Assembly (NCBI GenBank): GCA_012511845.1
Contig: JAAZFF010000359.1
Span: 1 to 6,136, forward strand
Reading direction: 5' to 3'
DNA: 6,136 nt
Source of the DNA: Lentisphaerota bacterium
GTDB taxonomy: Bacteria > Verrucomicrobiota > Kiritimatiellia > RFP12 > UBA3636
Shown here: positions 1-6,060 of the stretch, piece after piece
Layout: every line of letters starts with the position of its first letter
How positions within the stretch are numbered: position 1 is the stretch's first letter
Position numbers and translations under genes: made by a program
Notes under the pieces: generated by a model
What the model was told of the DNA's origin: nothing
The model's input: only the letters and a program-made list of their open reading frames with translations
Database searches by the model: none

Positions 1-2114
1 CTATGATAACTCTGCAAAAGCATTTCCAAAACAGCCGCAGTCCCTCCGAAATTTCCATCTATCTGGAAAATCGCCGGCGGATGCAGATCTAGAAGGGAAT
101 TTGTAGCAAAGTCAGTTATAAGCGCGATCAGATGCTCCATTGCAAGTTCGCCCTCTCCCAGCCTGGCAAAAAGGCAGGATGTCCAGGCCCTGCTCCAGCC
201 CGTATGACCTCCGAAATGTTTCAGCCTGTACTCAAGCGACTTGCGTGCGGCATCCCACAGCGGAGCAGTTTCAGGCGTTATCTGATCGCCCGGATAAAGA
301 CCGTACAGATGCGACACGTGGCGATGTCCCGGCTCTGCCTCTTCAAACGGACGATCCCATTCCATCAGCCGCCCATCCGGACCTATCTGCAATGGCGGCA
401 AACTCTCCCTCAGTTTTTCCCACGCTGCCCGCCTGCTCCGATCAATATCCAGCTCCCTGCTGGCTTCTATTGCGAAACGCAATGCATCGCGTGCAAGCGA
501 CAAATCCATCGCACTATTTATGCCTATTGATGCAATATGCAAAGGACCCTTATTTATTGCAGCAGCCAATTCTTCGGGGATCGATGATTGAGCGATCCGC
601 TCCGCATCAGGAGTTGGCGGCTCAGGAGCAACAAACCGATTTTCCGGTGATTGGGAAGGCGCTATAAGCATCTCTCCGTTCGGACCTTCAAAAATATAAT
701 CTTCATAAAAAGCGGCAACTTCTTTAAAGAATGGATAAGCACGCTTGCGCAGGAACTCAATATCGCAGCCATACTCCCAATGCAACCACATGTGTTGGGC
801 AAGCCAGGCGGCTGCGCCGATCCATACCGCCCAGCCGTATGCTTCAGGAGTGGCACGCCCCCAGGGATCTGTCTGCAACGGGAAACATACCCCGCGGCAA
901 CCGTACAGGAGTCGTGCGGCTCGTTTGGCATGAGGTACAAAAGTTTCAATATGGGTAAAAAGTGCGTTTGTATATGCTTGCAGACCTGCAGCTTCAGCAG
1001 GCCAGTAACACATCTGAAGATTTATATCATGGTGCAAATCGCTATCCCAGGGCGGTCGGGGATCTTCATTCCATTTGCCCTGCAGGTTTGCCGGCTGTTC
1101 ACCGTTGGCACATGCCGCACAAAGCAAATAACGCCCGTAGTTAAAGTAAAGCAGGGGCAGTGCGGGGTCACTCGCACCTGCGCGAGCTGCTGCAATTCGC
1201 CGATCAGTGGGAATGTCGGGTATCGGCAAAGGAATGTCGAGCTCAAAGCCGCCGAAGTGACGCTTGTGCTCCCTGCGGTGCAATGCCGTCAGCTCATCCC
1301 AGCGTGCATCCGGTACATTCAGCTCTCCGCACTCTCCGTCGAGAGTGCGCCCCCTCACTGCCACACCCATATTAACCGATATTATAATTTCGCTGGCGTC
1401 GCGTACAAGAAGGCGATCCCTGTGTACAGAAACCGTTCCGTTGCTCCTGACTGCAGCCTGGACGCGAAAACGCAAACCGCTTTCAAAGCGACCGTTCATC
1501 AGAATGCCTGCGGGAGTCGTATTAAAGCGAAGCCGGCAGTCCGGATCAAGGATTCTATCAAGCCAGATCGCCGTATCAAGACGCTTCTGCGGCATGAAAA
1601 TTCTTGTAAGAATGCGATCTTCGGTCAGGTGAGCTATAGTTTGTCGCTCTACCCTGCCTCCATTCATAAGATTAAAGCATACCGACGCCTCTGCGGCGTC
1701 CAGATCAAGTTCGCGGCGGTAGTCCGAAAAAGTCGTTGTTCCAATTTCAATATAAAGATCCCCTGCCGGAGAGTAGGGGTCTATTCTTCGAGGTTCACTG
1801 CTGCTGCCACCCGCTCCGCCCCAGGCATCGTTAGCCAGCCGTCCGGCAATCCCCCAATGCTCTTCCAACAACAATTTTCGCACTTCTTCGAGGTACTTGA
1901 CGCGTGATTCAACATCACGTTTTCTATGATTGCCGCGCCAGAGCCATTCATGATTGAGGGCAATGCGCTCCTTTGCCACACCTCCCAGTACCATTGCAGC
2001 AAGGCGCCCTGTGCCGATGGGCAAACCATCCACATACTGGGCAGCAGGCGCATCGTACCACAATTTATTATTTGTCGCCCCTTCTCCGCAATTTGAAGCC
2101 CTGGTTTTAAACAT
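1..2114 (-). CDS. Glycoside hydrolase family 95 protein (alpha-L-fucosidase / alpha-L-galactosidase type), C-terminus cut by window edge
   Basis: This is an uninterrupted 704-codon reading frame that continues past base 1. It should hydrolyse terminal alpha-linked L-fucose or L-galactose by the inverting mechanism of GH95. The N-terminal family motif GLPIGTGRLAAMVLGG lies at residues 30-45, followed by ERIALN and LWRG. The (alpha/alpha)6-barrel core carries NLQGKWNE at 343-350, DINLQMCYWPAE at 363-374, SPEN with E491 (the usual general acid position, Glu566 in Bifidobacterium AfcA), HVSHLYGLYPG with H602, GWSRAW, and FQIDGNFGG with D686 (AfcA Asp766 position). The canonical pair of asparagines is D363 and N365 here, so the first is aspartate. 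No hydrophobic signal segment is visible at the N-terminus (MFKTRASNCGEG), so a cytoplasmic location is inferred. The ATG at 2114 is preceded by a strong ribosome binding site and lies 18 bp after the upstream lipoprotein gene, suggesting one operon. Family assignment is very secure; substrate is not. Confidence 0.95.
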   Translation of the reverse strand, partial: MFKTRASNCGEGATNNKLWYDAPAAQYVDGLPIGTGRLAAMVLGGVAKERIALNHEWLWRGNHRKRDVESRVKYLEEVRKLLLEEHWGIAGRLANDAWGGAGGSSSEPRRIDPYSPAGDLYIEIGTTTFSDYRRELDLDAAEASVCFNLMNGGRVERQTIAHLTEDRILTRIFMPQKRLDTAIWLDRILDPDCRLRFNTTPAGILMNGRFESGLRFRVQAAVRSNGTVSVHRDRLLVRDASEIIISVNMGVAVRGRTLDGECGELNVPDARWDELTALHRREHKRHFGGFELDIPLPIPDIPTDRRIAAARAGASDPALPLLYFNYGRYLLCAACANGEQPANLQGKWNEDPRPPWDSDLHHDINLQMCYWPAEAAGLQAYTNALFTHIETFVPHAKRAARLLYGCRGVCFPLQTDPWGRATPEAYGWAVWIGAAAWLAQHMWLHWEYGCDIEFLRKRAYPFFKEVAAFYEDYIFEGPNGEMLIAPSQSPENRFVAPEPPTPDAERIAQSSIPEELAAAINKGPLHIASIGINSAMDLSLARDALRFAIEASRELDIDRSRRAAWEKLRESLPPLQIGPDGRLMEWDRPFEEAEPGHRHVSHLYGLYPGDQITPETAPLWDAARKSLEYRLKHFGGHTGWSRAWTSCLFARLGEGELAMEHLIALITDFATNSLLDLHPPAIFQIDGNFGGTAAVLEMLLQSYH

Positions 2115-2120
2115 AACAAT

Positions 2121-2129
2121 TCTCCACCT
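2121..2129 (-). promoter_or_regulatory. Ribosome binding site of the GH95 gene
   Basis: On the minus strand the bases read AGGTGGAGA, ending 6 nt before the ATG at 2114. This is a near-consensus Shine-Dalgarno sequence. It fixes the GH95 start and supports the absence of an N-terminal signal peptide. It sits in the 18-bp gap after the lipoprotein stop codon. Confidence 0.8.
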
Positions 2130-2132
2130 GAT

Positions 2133-2642
2133 TTATAAGCGTGTACCTGAATACTTTACTACCTTATGCGGCGTGTGCCAATGCTCAATGAAGTCCAGCT
2201 GCATCGAGTTGCCTGCCACTGCCGCAATAATTTCCCCGGTTCCTACACCGGGATTTTTCATCGGCCCCTGGGCTTTTGAGTTTTTAAAGGAATATGTACC
2301 GTAAACTCGTTGAGCTGTTCCGGCAGAATCATCTGTAATTTTCCAATTGCCCGAATTGTCGAAGTGAATATACCATGTATGACCATCCGCTCCAGTTAAC
2401 CTCCACGAACCTGTTACACCTCCGCCTGTTACGCCTCCACCTGAACTTGTTATACCTCTATCTGAATCAAGGCTCATGGTTTTTTCGCATCCCGCAGCAC
2501 AAAGTCCTAAAATTACTGTGAATACCAGGGAAAAACGGGGGAAAATCTTTCCGACAGATTTCAATGATTCAGGAAGCACTCTCGATAATGATTTTATAAA
2601 TGGGTTATTCTTGTTTTTCAATTTTTTCCAGCTCACTTGCAC
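2133..2642 (-). CDS. Putative lipoprotein with a glycine-rich linker and a small C-terminal beta-rich domain
   Basis: The frame encodes 169 aa from a GTG codon. A basic N-terminal stretch precedes a hydrophobic segment at about residues 39-50 and a lipobox-like AAGC with the candidate lipidated cysteine at 52, so export and membrane anchoring are expected. Residues 68-77 are a perfect GGGVT duplication forming a flexible linker, encoded by a 15-bp tandem repeat at 2410-2439. The remainder (about 79-169) begins with GSWRLTG, contains WYIHFDNSGNWKI and VYGTYSF, and ends with KVVKYSGTRL. This alternation of aromatic strands resembles lipocalin-like or calycin-type small beta-barrels, which is a structural guess only. 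The N-region before the hydrophobic core is unusually long (about 37 residues) and no clear Shine-Dalgarno precedes the GTG, so the true start may lie downstream, for example at TTG codon 8 or GTG codon 22. It is probably co-transcribed with the GH95 gene 18 bp downstream. Specific function unknown. Confidence 0.8.
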   Translation of the reverse strand: MQVSWKKLKNKNNPFIKSLSRVLPESLKSVGKIFPRFSLVFTVILGLCAAGCEKTMSLDSDRGITSSGGGVTGGGVTGSWRLTGADGHTWYIHFDNSGNWKITDDSAGTAQRVYGTYSFKNSKAQGPMKNPGVGTGEIIAAVAGNSMQLDFIEHWHTPHKVVKYSGTRL

Positions 2643-2709
2643 GATTTTTACGAAAAGGAGAAGTTATATCTGCGGACTTGTGCCCTAAAGTATAAATTAC
2701 ACATGGAGC

Positions 2710-2738
2710 ATTTAATCATGTTATTGTTCTTACGTCAA
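2710..2738 (-). promoter_or_regulatory. Candidate sigma-70-type promoter for the lipoprotein-GH95 unit
   Basis: On the minus strand TTGACG (2733-2738, five of six matches to the -35 consensus) is followed after exactly 17 bp by TTAAAT (2710-2715, four of six matches to the -10 consensus). It lies about 70 bp upstream of the GTG start at 2642. The match is suggestive only, because the region is AT-rich and other weak -10-like hexamers exist, such as TATACT at 2689-2694. Confidence 0.3.
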
Positions 2739-2790
2739 TAATGTTGCCGCTGGAACCGACGATTTATTATGACATCGTCATCGGAAGATG

Positions 2791-2904
2791 GAAGGGCTTG
2801 GGGGCTAGCCGAGCGGTCCGCCAACAGTTGACAAGCAGGTAGGGACGGCTCTCCGTAGCGGTCCGCAAACAGTTGACAAGCCGGGGCAAGCCGCAAACCG
2901 CCGT
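2791..2904. repeat. Dispersed GC-rich intergenic repeat, copy A
   Basis: This block opens with GAAGGGCTTGGG (2791-2802) and closes with CCGCAAACCGCCGT (2891-2904). Both words recur exactly and in the same order at 5835-5846 and 5914-5927. The intervening part is also similar: a GTTGACAAGCAGGTAGGG stretch (2827-2844) resembles GTTGAGCAAGGTAGGG (5889-5904), and both are followed within about 10 bases by CTCCG. No coding frame here looks real. It is best read as one member of a lineage-specific intergenic repeat family of unknown function. Confidence 0.6.
2813..2881. repeat. 24-bp direct repeat, two copies 45 bp apart
   Basis: Copies lie at 2813-2836 and 2858-2881 and differ at one base (the C/A in GTCCGCCAACAG versus GTCCGCAAACAG). 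Each contains AGTTGACAAGC. The spacer between them includes AGGTAGGGACGGCTCTCCG. The duplication lies inside the GC-rich repeat block and may be a local tandem expansion of its unit. With only two copies and no cas genes in view, it is not a CRISPR array. Confidence 0.8.
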
Positions 2905-2923
2905 GGTTGATGCGCCCGGGAGC

Positions 2924-2945
2924 CCCGAGCGCCTGCTCGGGTTTT
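2924..2945 (+). terminator. Terminator-like hairpin in the spacer
   Basis: CCCGAGC (2924-2930) pairs perfectly with GCTCGGG (2935-2941) around a GCCT loop, followed by TTTT (2942-2945). The form fits a short rho-independent terminator on the plus strand. However, no plus-strand gene is recognisable upstream of it in the window, so it may instead be part of the repeat element or end an unrecognised transcript. Confidence 0.35.
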
Positions 2946-3150
2946 GCTGCTGAGCACTGGAGGGCGAATGTCCTCATGAGCCGCATAATCGCTCCCGTAC
3001 TCGTACACGATTTCTCATGGATCTGGAAAAACTCAAACTCGCACATTTATTGTTGTATTATAAATGATGAAATAATAAAATTCCTCGAGTCAGCAGTAAT
3101 TAAACAAATTAATCAGACACTGACATAAAACATCAACAAAAGGAACAAAC
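2946..3150. other. Gene-free spacer upstream of the small lipoprotein
   Basis: The first 60 bases are moderately GC-rich. From about 3040 the sequence becomes strongly AT-rich (for example ATTATAAATGATGAAATAAT), which is typical of a promoter region for the gene starting at 3151. No single -35/-10 pair stands out. Apart from AAAGGAA about 7 nt before the ATG at 3151, I see no further supported element. Confidence 0.5.
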
Positions 3151-3330
3151 ATGAAACATTTCCTTAAACTTATAGCTGCAGTTGTTCTTATTGCAACACT
3201 TAGCGGTTGCGGTTCACTGCGCACGCCCAGTAGCGGACCTAATGCCGATAAAGTTTATTACGGTACCTTTTTCGGCATATCAATCGAAAGCGCTGTCTAT
3301 GGCGACGGCATAATTGTTGATACCAAGTAA
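3151..3330 (+). CDS. Small putative lipoprotein (59 aa)
   Basis: This short gene begins MKHFLKLIAAVVLIATLSGC, a textbook lipoprotein signal peptide: a lysine-containing start, a hydrophobic core at residues 7-16 and the lipobox LSGC with the acylated cysteine at 20. The mature part is only 40 residues (GSLRTPSSGPN followed by a tyrosine/glycine-rich tail with YYGTFFG and ending in VDTK). An AAAGGAA ribosome binding site sits about 7 nt before the ATG, and a strong intrinsic terminator begins 11 nt after the TAA. This supports a real, independently terminated gene despite its size. It matches no family I recognise. Small lipoproteins of this kind can be envelope-associated, but no specific role can be read from the sequence. 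It shares no obvious similarity with the larger lipoprotein at 2133-2642 beyond the signal. Confidence 0.85.
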   Translation: MKHFLKLIAAVVLIATLSGCGSLRTPSSGPNADKVYYGTFFGISIESAVYGDGIIVDTK

Positions 3331-3340
3331 AATCAAAAGT

Positions 3341-3374
3341 CCGGGCGAGGCATAAATCTCGTCCGGTTTTTTTT
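3341..3374 (+). terminator. Rho-independent terminator after the small lipoprotein gene
   Basis: CCGGGCGAG (3341-3349) pairs with CTCGTCCGG (3358-3366) with one G-T wobble. The loop is 8 bases and is followed directly by eight T residues (3367-3374). It lies 11 nt after the stop codon of the 59-aa lipoprotein gene and separates it from the isomerase-like gene at 3420. Confidence 0.92.
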
Positions 3375-3419
3375 ATTATTTACAACTTCTGTAAAGATGC
3401 TGAATCAAGGAATTATAAA

Positions 3420-4199
3420 ATGCTTAAACTTACACCTGTTATCGATATTTTTTTCAAAGAATTGAGCTGGGACAAACGCGCTGTAGCAATTGCAGAATGC
3501 GGCTACAATTTTGTTGAAACATGGCGTGGTAGCGATCCTGATGAGCTTAAGCTAATGAACAACAATGACGTCCAACTTGTCAGCATAGTAATGAACTTCT
3601 CGAATGAAGACGATGTCGCCCCCGTTAATCCCGCCAGTCGCAAAGCATTCCTGGAACGCATCGATCGATACACCGACAACGCCCTCTCCGCCGGCTGCCA
3701 CAAGGGGGTTGTTACCTCAGGTCAGCAGATTCCCGGTCGCAGCTATCAGGAGCAGAGAAAAGCTTTGGTTGAAGCACTGGCAGAAGCCGGTGAACTCGTT
3801 CGCAAGCGTGATTTCCAGCTCAATGTTGAACCGCTTAACAACGAAGTCGACCATCCAGCTTACATGCTCGCTTCAGCAGCAGACGCCATGGCAGTTGTAA
3901 AGGAAACCGGCTGTAATAACGTCAAGGTGTTGTACGATATTTACCATATGGCAATCATGGGCGGCAACCAGACCCCGTTTCTGCATGCGAATATGGATGC
4001 CATAGGGCATTTTCATATAGCGGGTGTCCCCGGTCGTCATGAGCCCGATAACGGAGAGGTAAACTACGCATTTCTGCTCAAAGAAATTGCAGCCGCAGGC
4101 TACGAGGGCTACGTTGGACTCGAATACTTCCCCCTTATACCATCAAAAGAGTCATTGCTGGCAACAGCAAAGCTGATGCCCGACAAGCCGGACCACTGA
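3420..4199 (+). CDS. Hydroxypyruvate isomerase-like TIM-barrel sugar isomerase/epimerase family protein
   Basis: The 259-aa product has the length and motifs of the hydroxypyruvate isomerase (Hyi, COG3622) branch of the xylose-isomerase-like TIM barrels. Visible signatures are NVEPLNN with E137, KVLYDIYHMAIMGG with D173, IGHFHIAGVPGRHEPDNGEVNY (195-216) and YVGLEYFP with E235. E137, D173, residue 199 and E235 are the expected metal ligands, with the two glutamates also serving proton transfer. Position 199 is histidine, where classical Hyi has glutamine (HIQIA); histidine is the usual ligand in related keto-sugar 3-epimerases. The substrate may therefore be hydroxypyruvate, a keto-tetronate or another short ketose. 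There is no signal peptide, so it is cytoplasmic. AAGGAA (3407-3412) ends 7 nt before the ATG. Any promoter must lie within about 45 bp after the upstream terminator unless there is read-through. It converges on the MATE gene with no gap. Confidence 0.88.
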   Translation: MLKLTPVIDIFFKELSWDKRAVAIAECGYNFVETWRGSDPDELKLMNNNDVQLVSIVMNFSNEDDVAPVNPASRKAFLERIDRYTDNALSAGCHKGVVTSGQQIPGRSYQEQRKALVEALAEAGELVRKRDFQLNVEPLNNEVDHPAYMLASAADAMAVVKETGCNNVKVLYDIYHMAIMGGNQTPFLHANMDAIGHFHIAGVPGRHEPDNGEVNYAFLLKEIAAAGYEGYVGLEYFPLIPSKESLLATAKLMPDKPDH

Positions 4200-5630
4200 T
4201 CACAATTTTTTATTCATCCACCGCCCGGTGGAAAACCAGCTGACTGTAAGCACCATATTGGTCGCATTGGCTGCCCCCATCGCCCACCACACCCCATGAA
4301 AAGCAGGGCTGAACCATTCCTTCACAAGTATTGCCTTGATTATCGGGATATTTTCAACAATCCACCACCCGCCGGAAGCGAGGAAAGTCAACTGTCCGGA
4401 AAAAAGAAGGGCAAGTGGCACCTGCACCAACCAAAGTGAAATAATAGTAAATATCATTGTTGCTATTGTGCAGCCTGCCCCGTTTAAAGCCCTGTCGCAA
4501 ACAATTGAAACCCCCGCCATTAGATAAAAAGGAGTTACTATTCGCAAAAACTCACTCCCGACCTCTACAACTTTCGGCGTATTATTAAAGACCGCTACAA
4601 ACTGATGGGAAAAGATCCACACTGAAATTACCGTAATAAGAACAACCATTTCGACAAGTGCAACAGAAACCCATGTTGTGCGCCGTGCACGTAATGGCTG
4701 TCCGGCACCGAGATTTTGTCCCACAAGCGTCGCTGTTGCATTGCCGAAAACAAAACAGGGCATCAGCAGCACCATGTGCCAGCGCATACCGATTCCGTAG
4801 CCGGCTGTGACCTCAGTACCGAAGCGTGCGATAACCTTGTAGAAGACAAGCCCCATCATGCTGCGCGACATCATCTGCGCCATGCTAGGCAAGCCGATTT
4901 GGAGCAATCGGATGCTATCACGCAAATACGGCATGAAGTCAGGTATTTCAAGTTGTATCTGCAAGCGCCCTCTAGTAAGCATCCATATAAGTCCGGCTGC
5001 TGCCAGCAAGTTCGCCAACACAGTAGCCCATGCAGCCCCCGCCACACCGAAGCCGGGTATGGGCCCCAAGCCAAATATAAAAAGCGGATCAAGCAACATA
5101 TTAAATATGTTTGCAAAAAGAAGAGCCATCATGGGCACCGTAGTATTTCCGGATGCCTGCAGTGAACTGCTCGCTATAAAAAGCAGCATCCCGGAAGACA
5201 TGCCAATCAGGCTTGCACGCAAATACTTCACAGCCTGCACCACAACATCAGGCTCTGCCCCAAGCAATGTAGCTATAGGTACAAGCAGTGGCAGAAAAAT
5301 CACTCCTAAAATGACAGCGACTATCAAGCTGAGGGTGAGTGATTGCCCCGCCTGTTGAGATGCACGACGGACATCGCCTGCCCCGTAAGCCCGTGAAACA
5401 AGTGCAACCGTACCGGTTGCCAACCCCATCTGAACAGGGAACATCGCCATCAGAACAACACCGGAAAGCGTCAGGGCAGCAACAGCATCAGGACCCAGAC
5501 TGCCAACCCAGAAAAGGTCAATTAGACTCTGCGCATTTTGGAGAATAGCACTGACAAACATGGGACCCGCCAGAGTTATGACTGCTTTCGCTATATTACC
5601 TGATAATAAGTGACTTGAAGATGATTTCAT
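4200..5630 (-). CDS. MATE family efflux transporter
   Basis: The 476-aa product has the usual MATE length and twelve predicted hydrophobic segments in two homologous halves. It should export organic cations or drugs across the inner membrane by Na+ or H+ antiport. The N half shows GPMFVSAILQNAQSLIDLFWVG (22-43), where D38 matches the conserved first-helix aspartate, ALVSRAYGAGD (76-86), and NMLLDPLFIFG (177-187) with D181 in the fifth helix. The C half repeats the pattern with LQIGLPSMAQMMSRSMM and ATLVGQNLGAGQPLRARR. The open frame extends 56 codons further up to 5798, but that extension is hydrophilic and unlike MATE N-termini, so the ATG at 5630 is preferred. No convincing Shine-Dalgarno precedes it, although TATATA lies 4 nt upstream and a leaderless transcript is conceivable. 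Exported substrate unknown. Confidence 0.93.
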   Translation of the reverse strand: MKSSSSHLLSGNIAKAVITLAGPMFVSAILQNAQSLIDLFWVGSLGPDAVAALTLSGVVLMAMFPVQMGLATGTVALVSRAYGAGDVRRASQQAGQSLTLSLIVAVILGVIFLPLLVPIATLLGAEPDVVVQAVKYLRASLIGMSSGMLLFIASSSLQASGNTTVPMMALLFANIFNMLLDPLFIFGLGPIPGFGVAGAAWATVLANLLAAAGLIWMLTRGRLQIQLEIPDFMPYLRDSIRLLQIGLPSMAQMMSRSMMGLVFYKVIARFGTEVTAGYGIGMRWHMVLLMPCFVFGNATATLVGQNLGAGQPLRARRTTWVSVALVEMVVLITVISVWIFSHQFVAVFNNTPKVVEVGSEFLRIVTPFYLMAGVSIVCDRALNGAGCTIATMIFTIISLWLVQVPLALLFSGQLTFLASGGWWIVENIPIIKAILVKEWFSPAFHGVWWAMGAANATNMVLTVSWFSTGRWMNKKL

Positions 5631-5819
5631 GACGTATATACCCGGTCGGGCATAATTTAAACCGGCTACTCTACTACCGGAACACAGTGCATTACAGTTG
5701 CCGTAACGCCTGAGAAAACCGGGCAGAAAAACGGCGCATGTTATCATATTGCAGCTGTCCGGAAAAGTTTTAACGGCTTTTTCCTGCGGATTTTTCACGC
5801 GGAGCCCGGCAAACTGTGC
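5631..5819. other. Leader region upstream of the MATE gene
   Basis: This stretch is open in the MATE frame but does not look coding. On the minus strand it contains TATATA directly before the MATE ATG and TATGAT at 5743-5748, either of which could be a -10 element. No well-spaced -35 match accompanies them. Nothing else is supported here. Confidence 0.4.
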
Positions 5820-5831
5820 CAGTGATCACTG
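5820..5831. promoter_or_regulatory. Perfect 12-bp palindrome
   Basis: CAGTGATCACTG is its own reverse complement. It lies about 190 bp upstream of the MATE start, just before the second dispersed repeat block. It could be an operator half-site arrangement or part of the repeat element; nothing in the window identifies a regulator. Confidence 0.3.
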
Positions 5832-5834
5832 CCC

Positions 5835-5927
5835 GAAGGGCTTGGGTAGGGCACTGGGACCGCGAGGCTCTGTACTCGCATCACGGCTGTTGAGCAAGGT
5901 AGGGCTGGTTTCTCCGCAAACCGCCGT
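5835..5927. repeat. Dispersed GC-rich intergenic repeat, copy B
   Basis: It begins with GAAGGGCTTGGG (5835-5846) and ends with CCGCAAACCGCCGT (5914-5927), both identical to words bounding the block at 2791-2904. The interval between the starts of the two words is 79 bp here and 100 bp in the other copy, so one has lost or gained a segment. An 11-mer CTCGCATCACG at 5875-5885 recurs at 6037-6047 further along this spacer. Confidence 0.6.
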
Positions 5928-5931
5928 TATT

Positions 5932-5958
5932 GTCAGACAGGTCAGACTCGTCGGACAA
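5932..5958. repeat. 9-bp tandem array 1 (GTCAGACNN, three units)
   Basis: Three consecutive 9-mers read GTCAGACAG, GTCAGACTC and GTCGGACAA. The seven-base core is conserved except for one A/G change, and the last two positions vary. Confidence 0.8.
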
Positions 5959-5960
5959 AT

Positions 5961-5981
5961 CCCGAGTCCCGAGTCCCGAGT
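5961..5981. repeat. 7-bp tandem array (CCCGAGT, three perfect units)
   Basis: CCCGAGT is repeated three times without error, starting two bases after the preceding 9-bp array. The perfect identity suggests recent expansion by replication slippage. Confidence 0.9.
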
Positions 5982-5984
5982 CAA

Positions 5985-6029
5985 ATCGATTCTTTCGAAT
6001 CATTCGATTCGCTCGATTCCTTCGACACT
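5985..6029. repeat. 9-bp tandem array 2 (NTCGATTCN, five units)
   Basis: Five 9-mers read ATCGATTCT, TTCGAATCA, TTCGATTCG, CTCGATTCC and TTCGACACT. Units 1 and 2 and units 2 and 3 form short inverted repeats (GATTC/GAATC), so the array could fold into alternative small hairpins. The core degrades in the last unit. Confidence 0.75.
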
Positions 6030-6060
6030 GCATTAGCTCGCATCACGCCCCTGCAACCAA

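Noticed and set aside
651..1907. Long plus-strand open frame of 418 codons
   Set aside because: It lies entirely opposite the GH95 gene, whose frame carries all the family motifs. The plus-strand translation is cysteine-rich and shows no domain or composition of a real protein.
2828..2878. TTGACA words in the direct repeats as -35 promoter elements
   Set aside because: Neither copy is followed at 16-18 bp by a -10-like sequence; the downstream bases are GC-rich.
2813..2881. Possible CRISPR array
   Set aside because: Only two repeat copies with one 21-bp interval, no further spacers and no cas genes. The repeat lies inside a dispersed intergenic element.
2735..3046. Minus-strand open frame of 103 codons in the spacer
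   Set aside because: It covers the GC-rich repeat block, so its internal peptide repeats simply reflect the DNA repeat. No ribosome binding site or domain is visible.
4216..4229. Hairpin CCACCG-CC-CGGTGG as a terminator for the convergent genes
   Set aside because: It lies inside the MATE coding end and is not followed by a T run on either strand at the proper distance.
5749..6036. Plus-strand open frame of 95 codons over the repeat region
   Set aside because: It runs through the GC-rich repeat and tandem arrays, overlaps the MATE upstream region, and its translation shows no recognisable domain.
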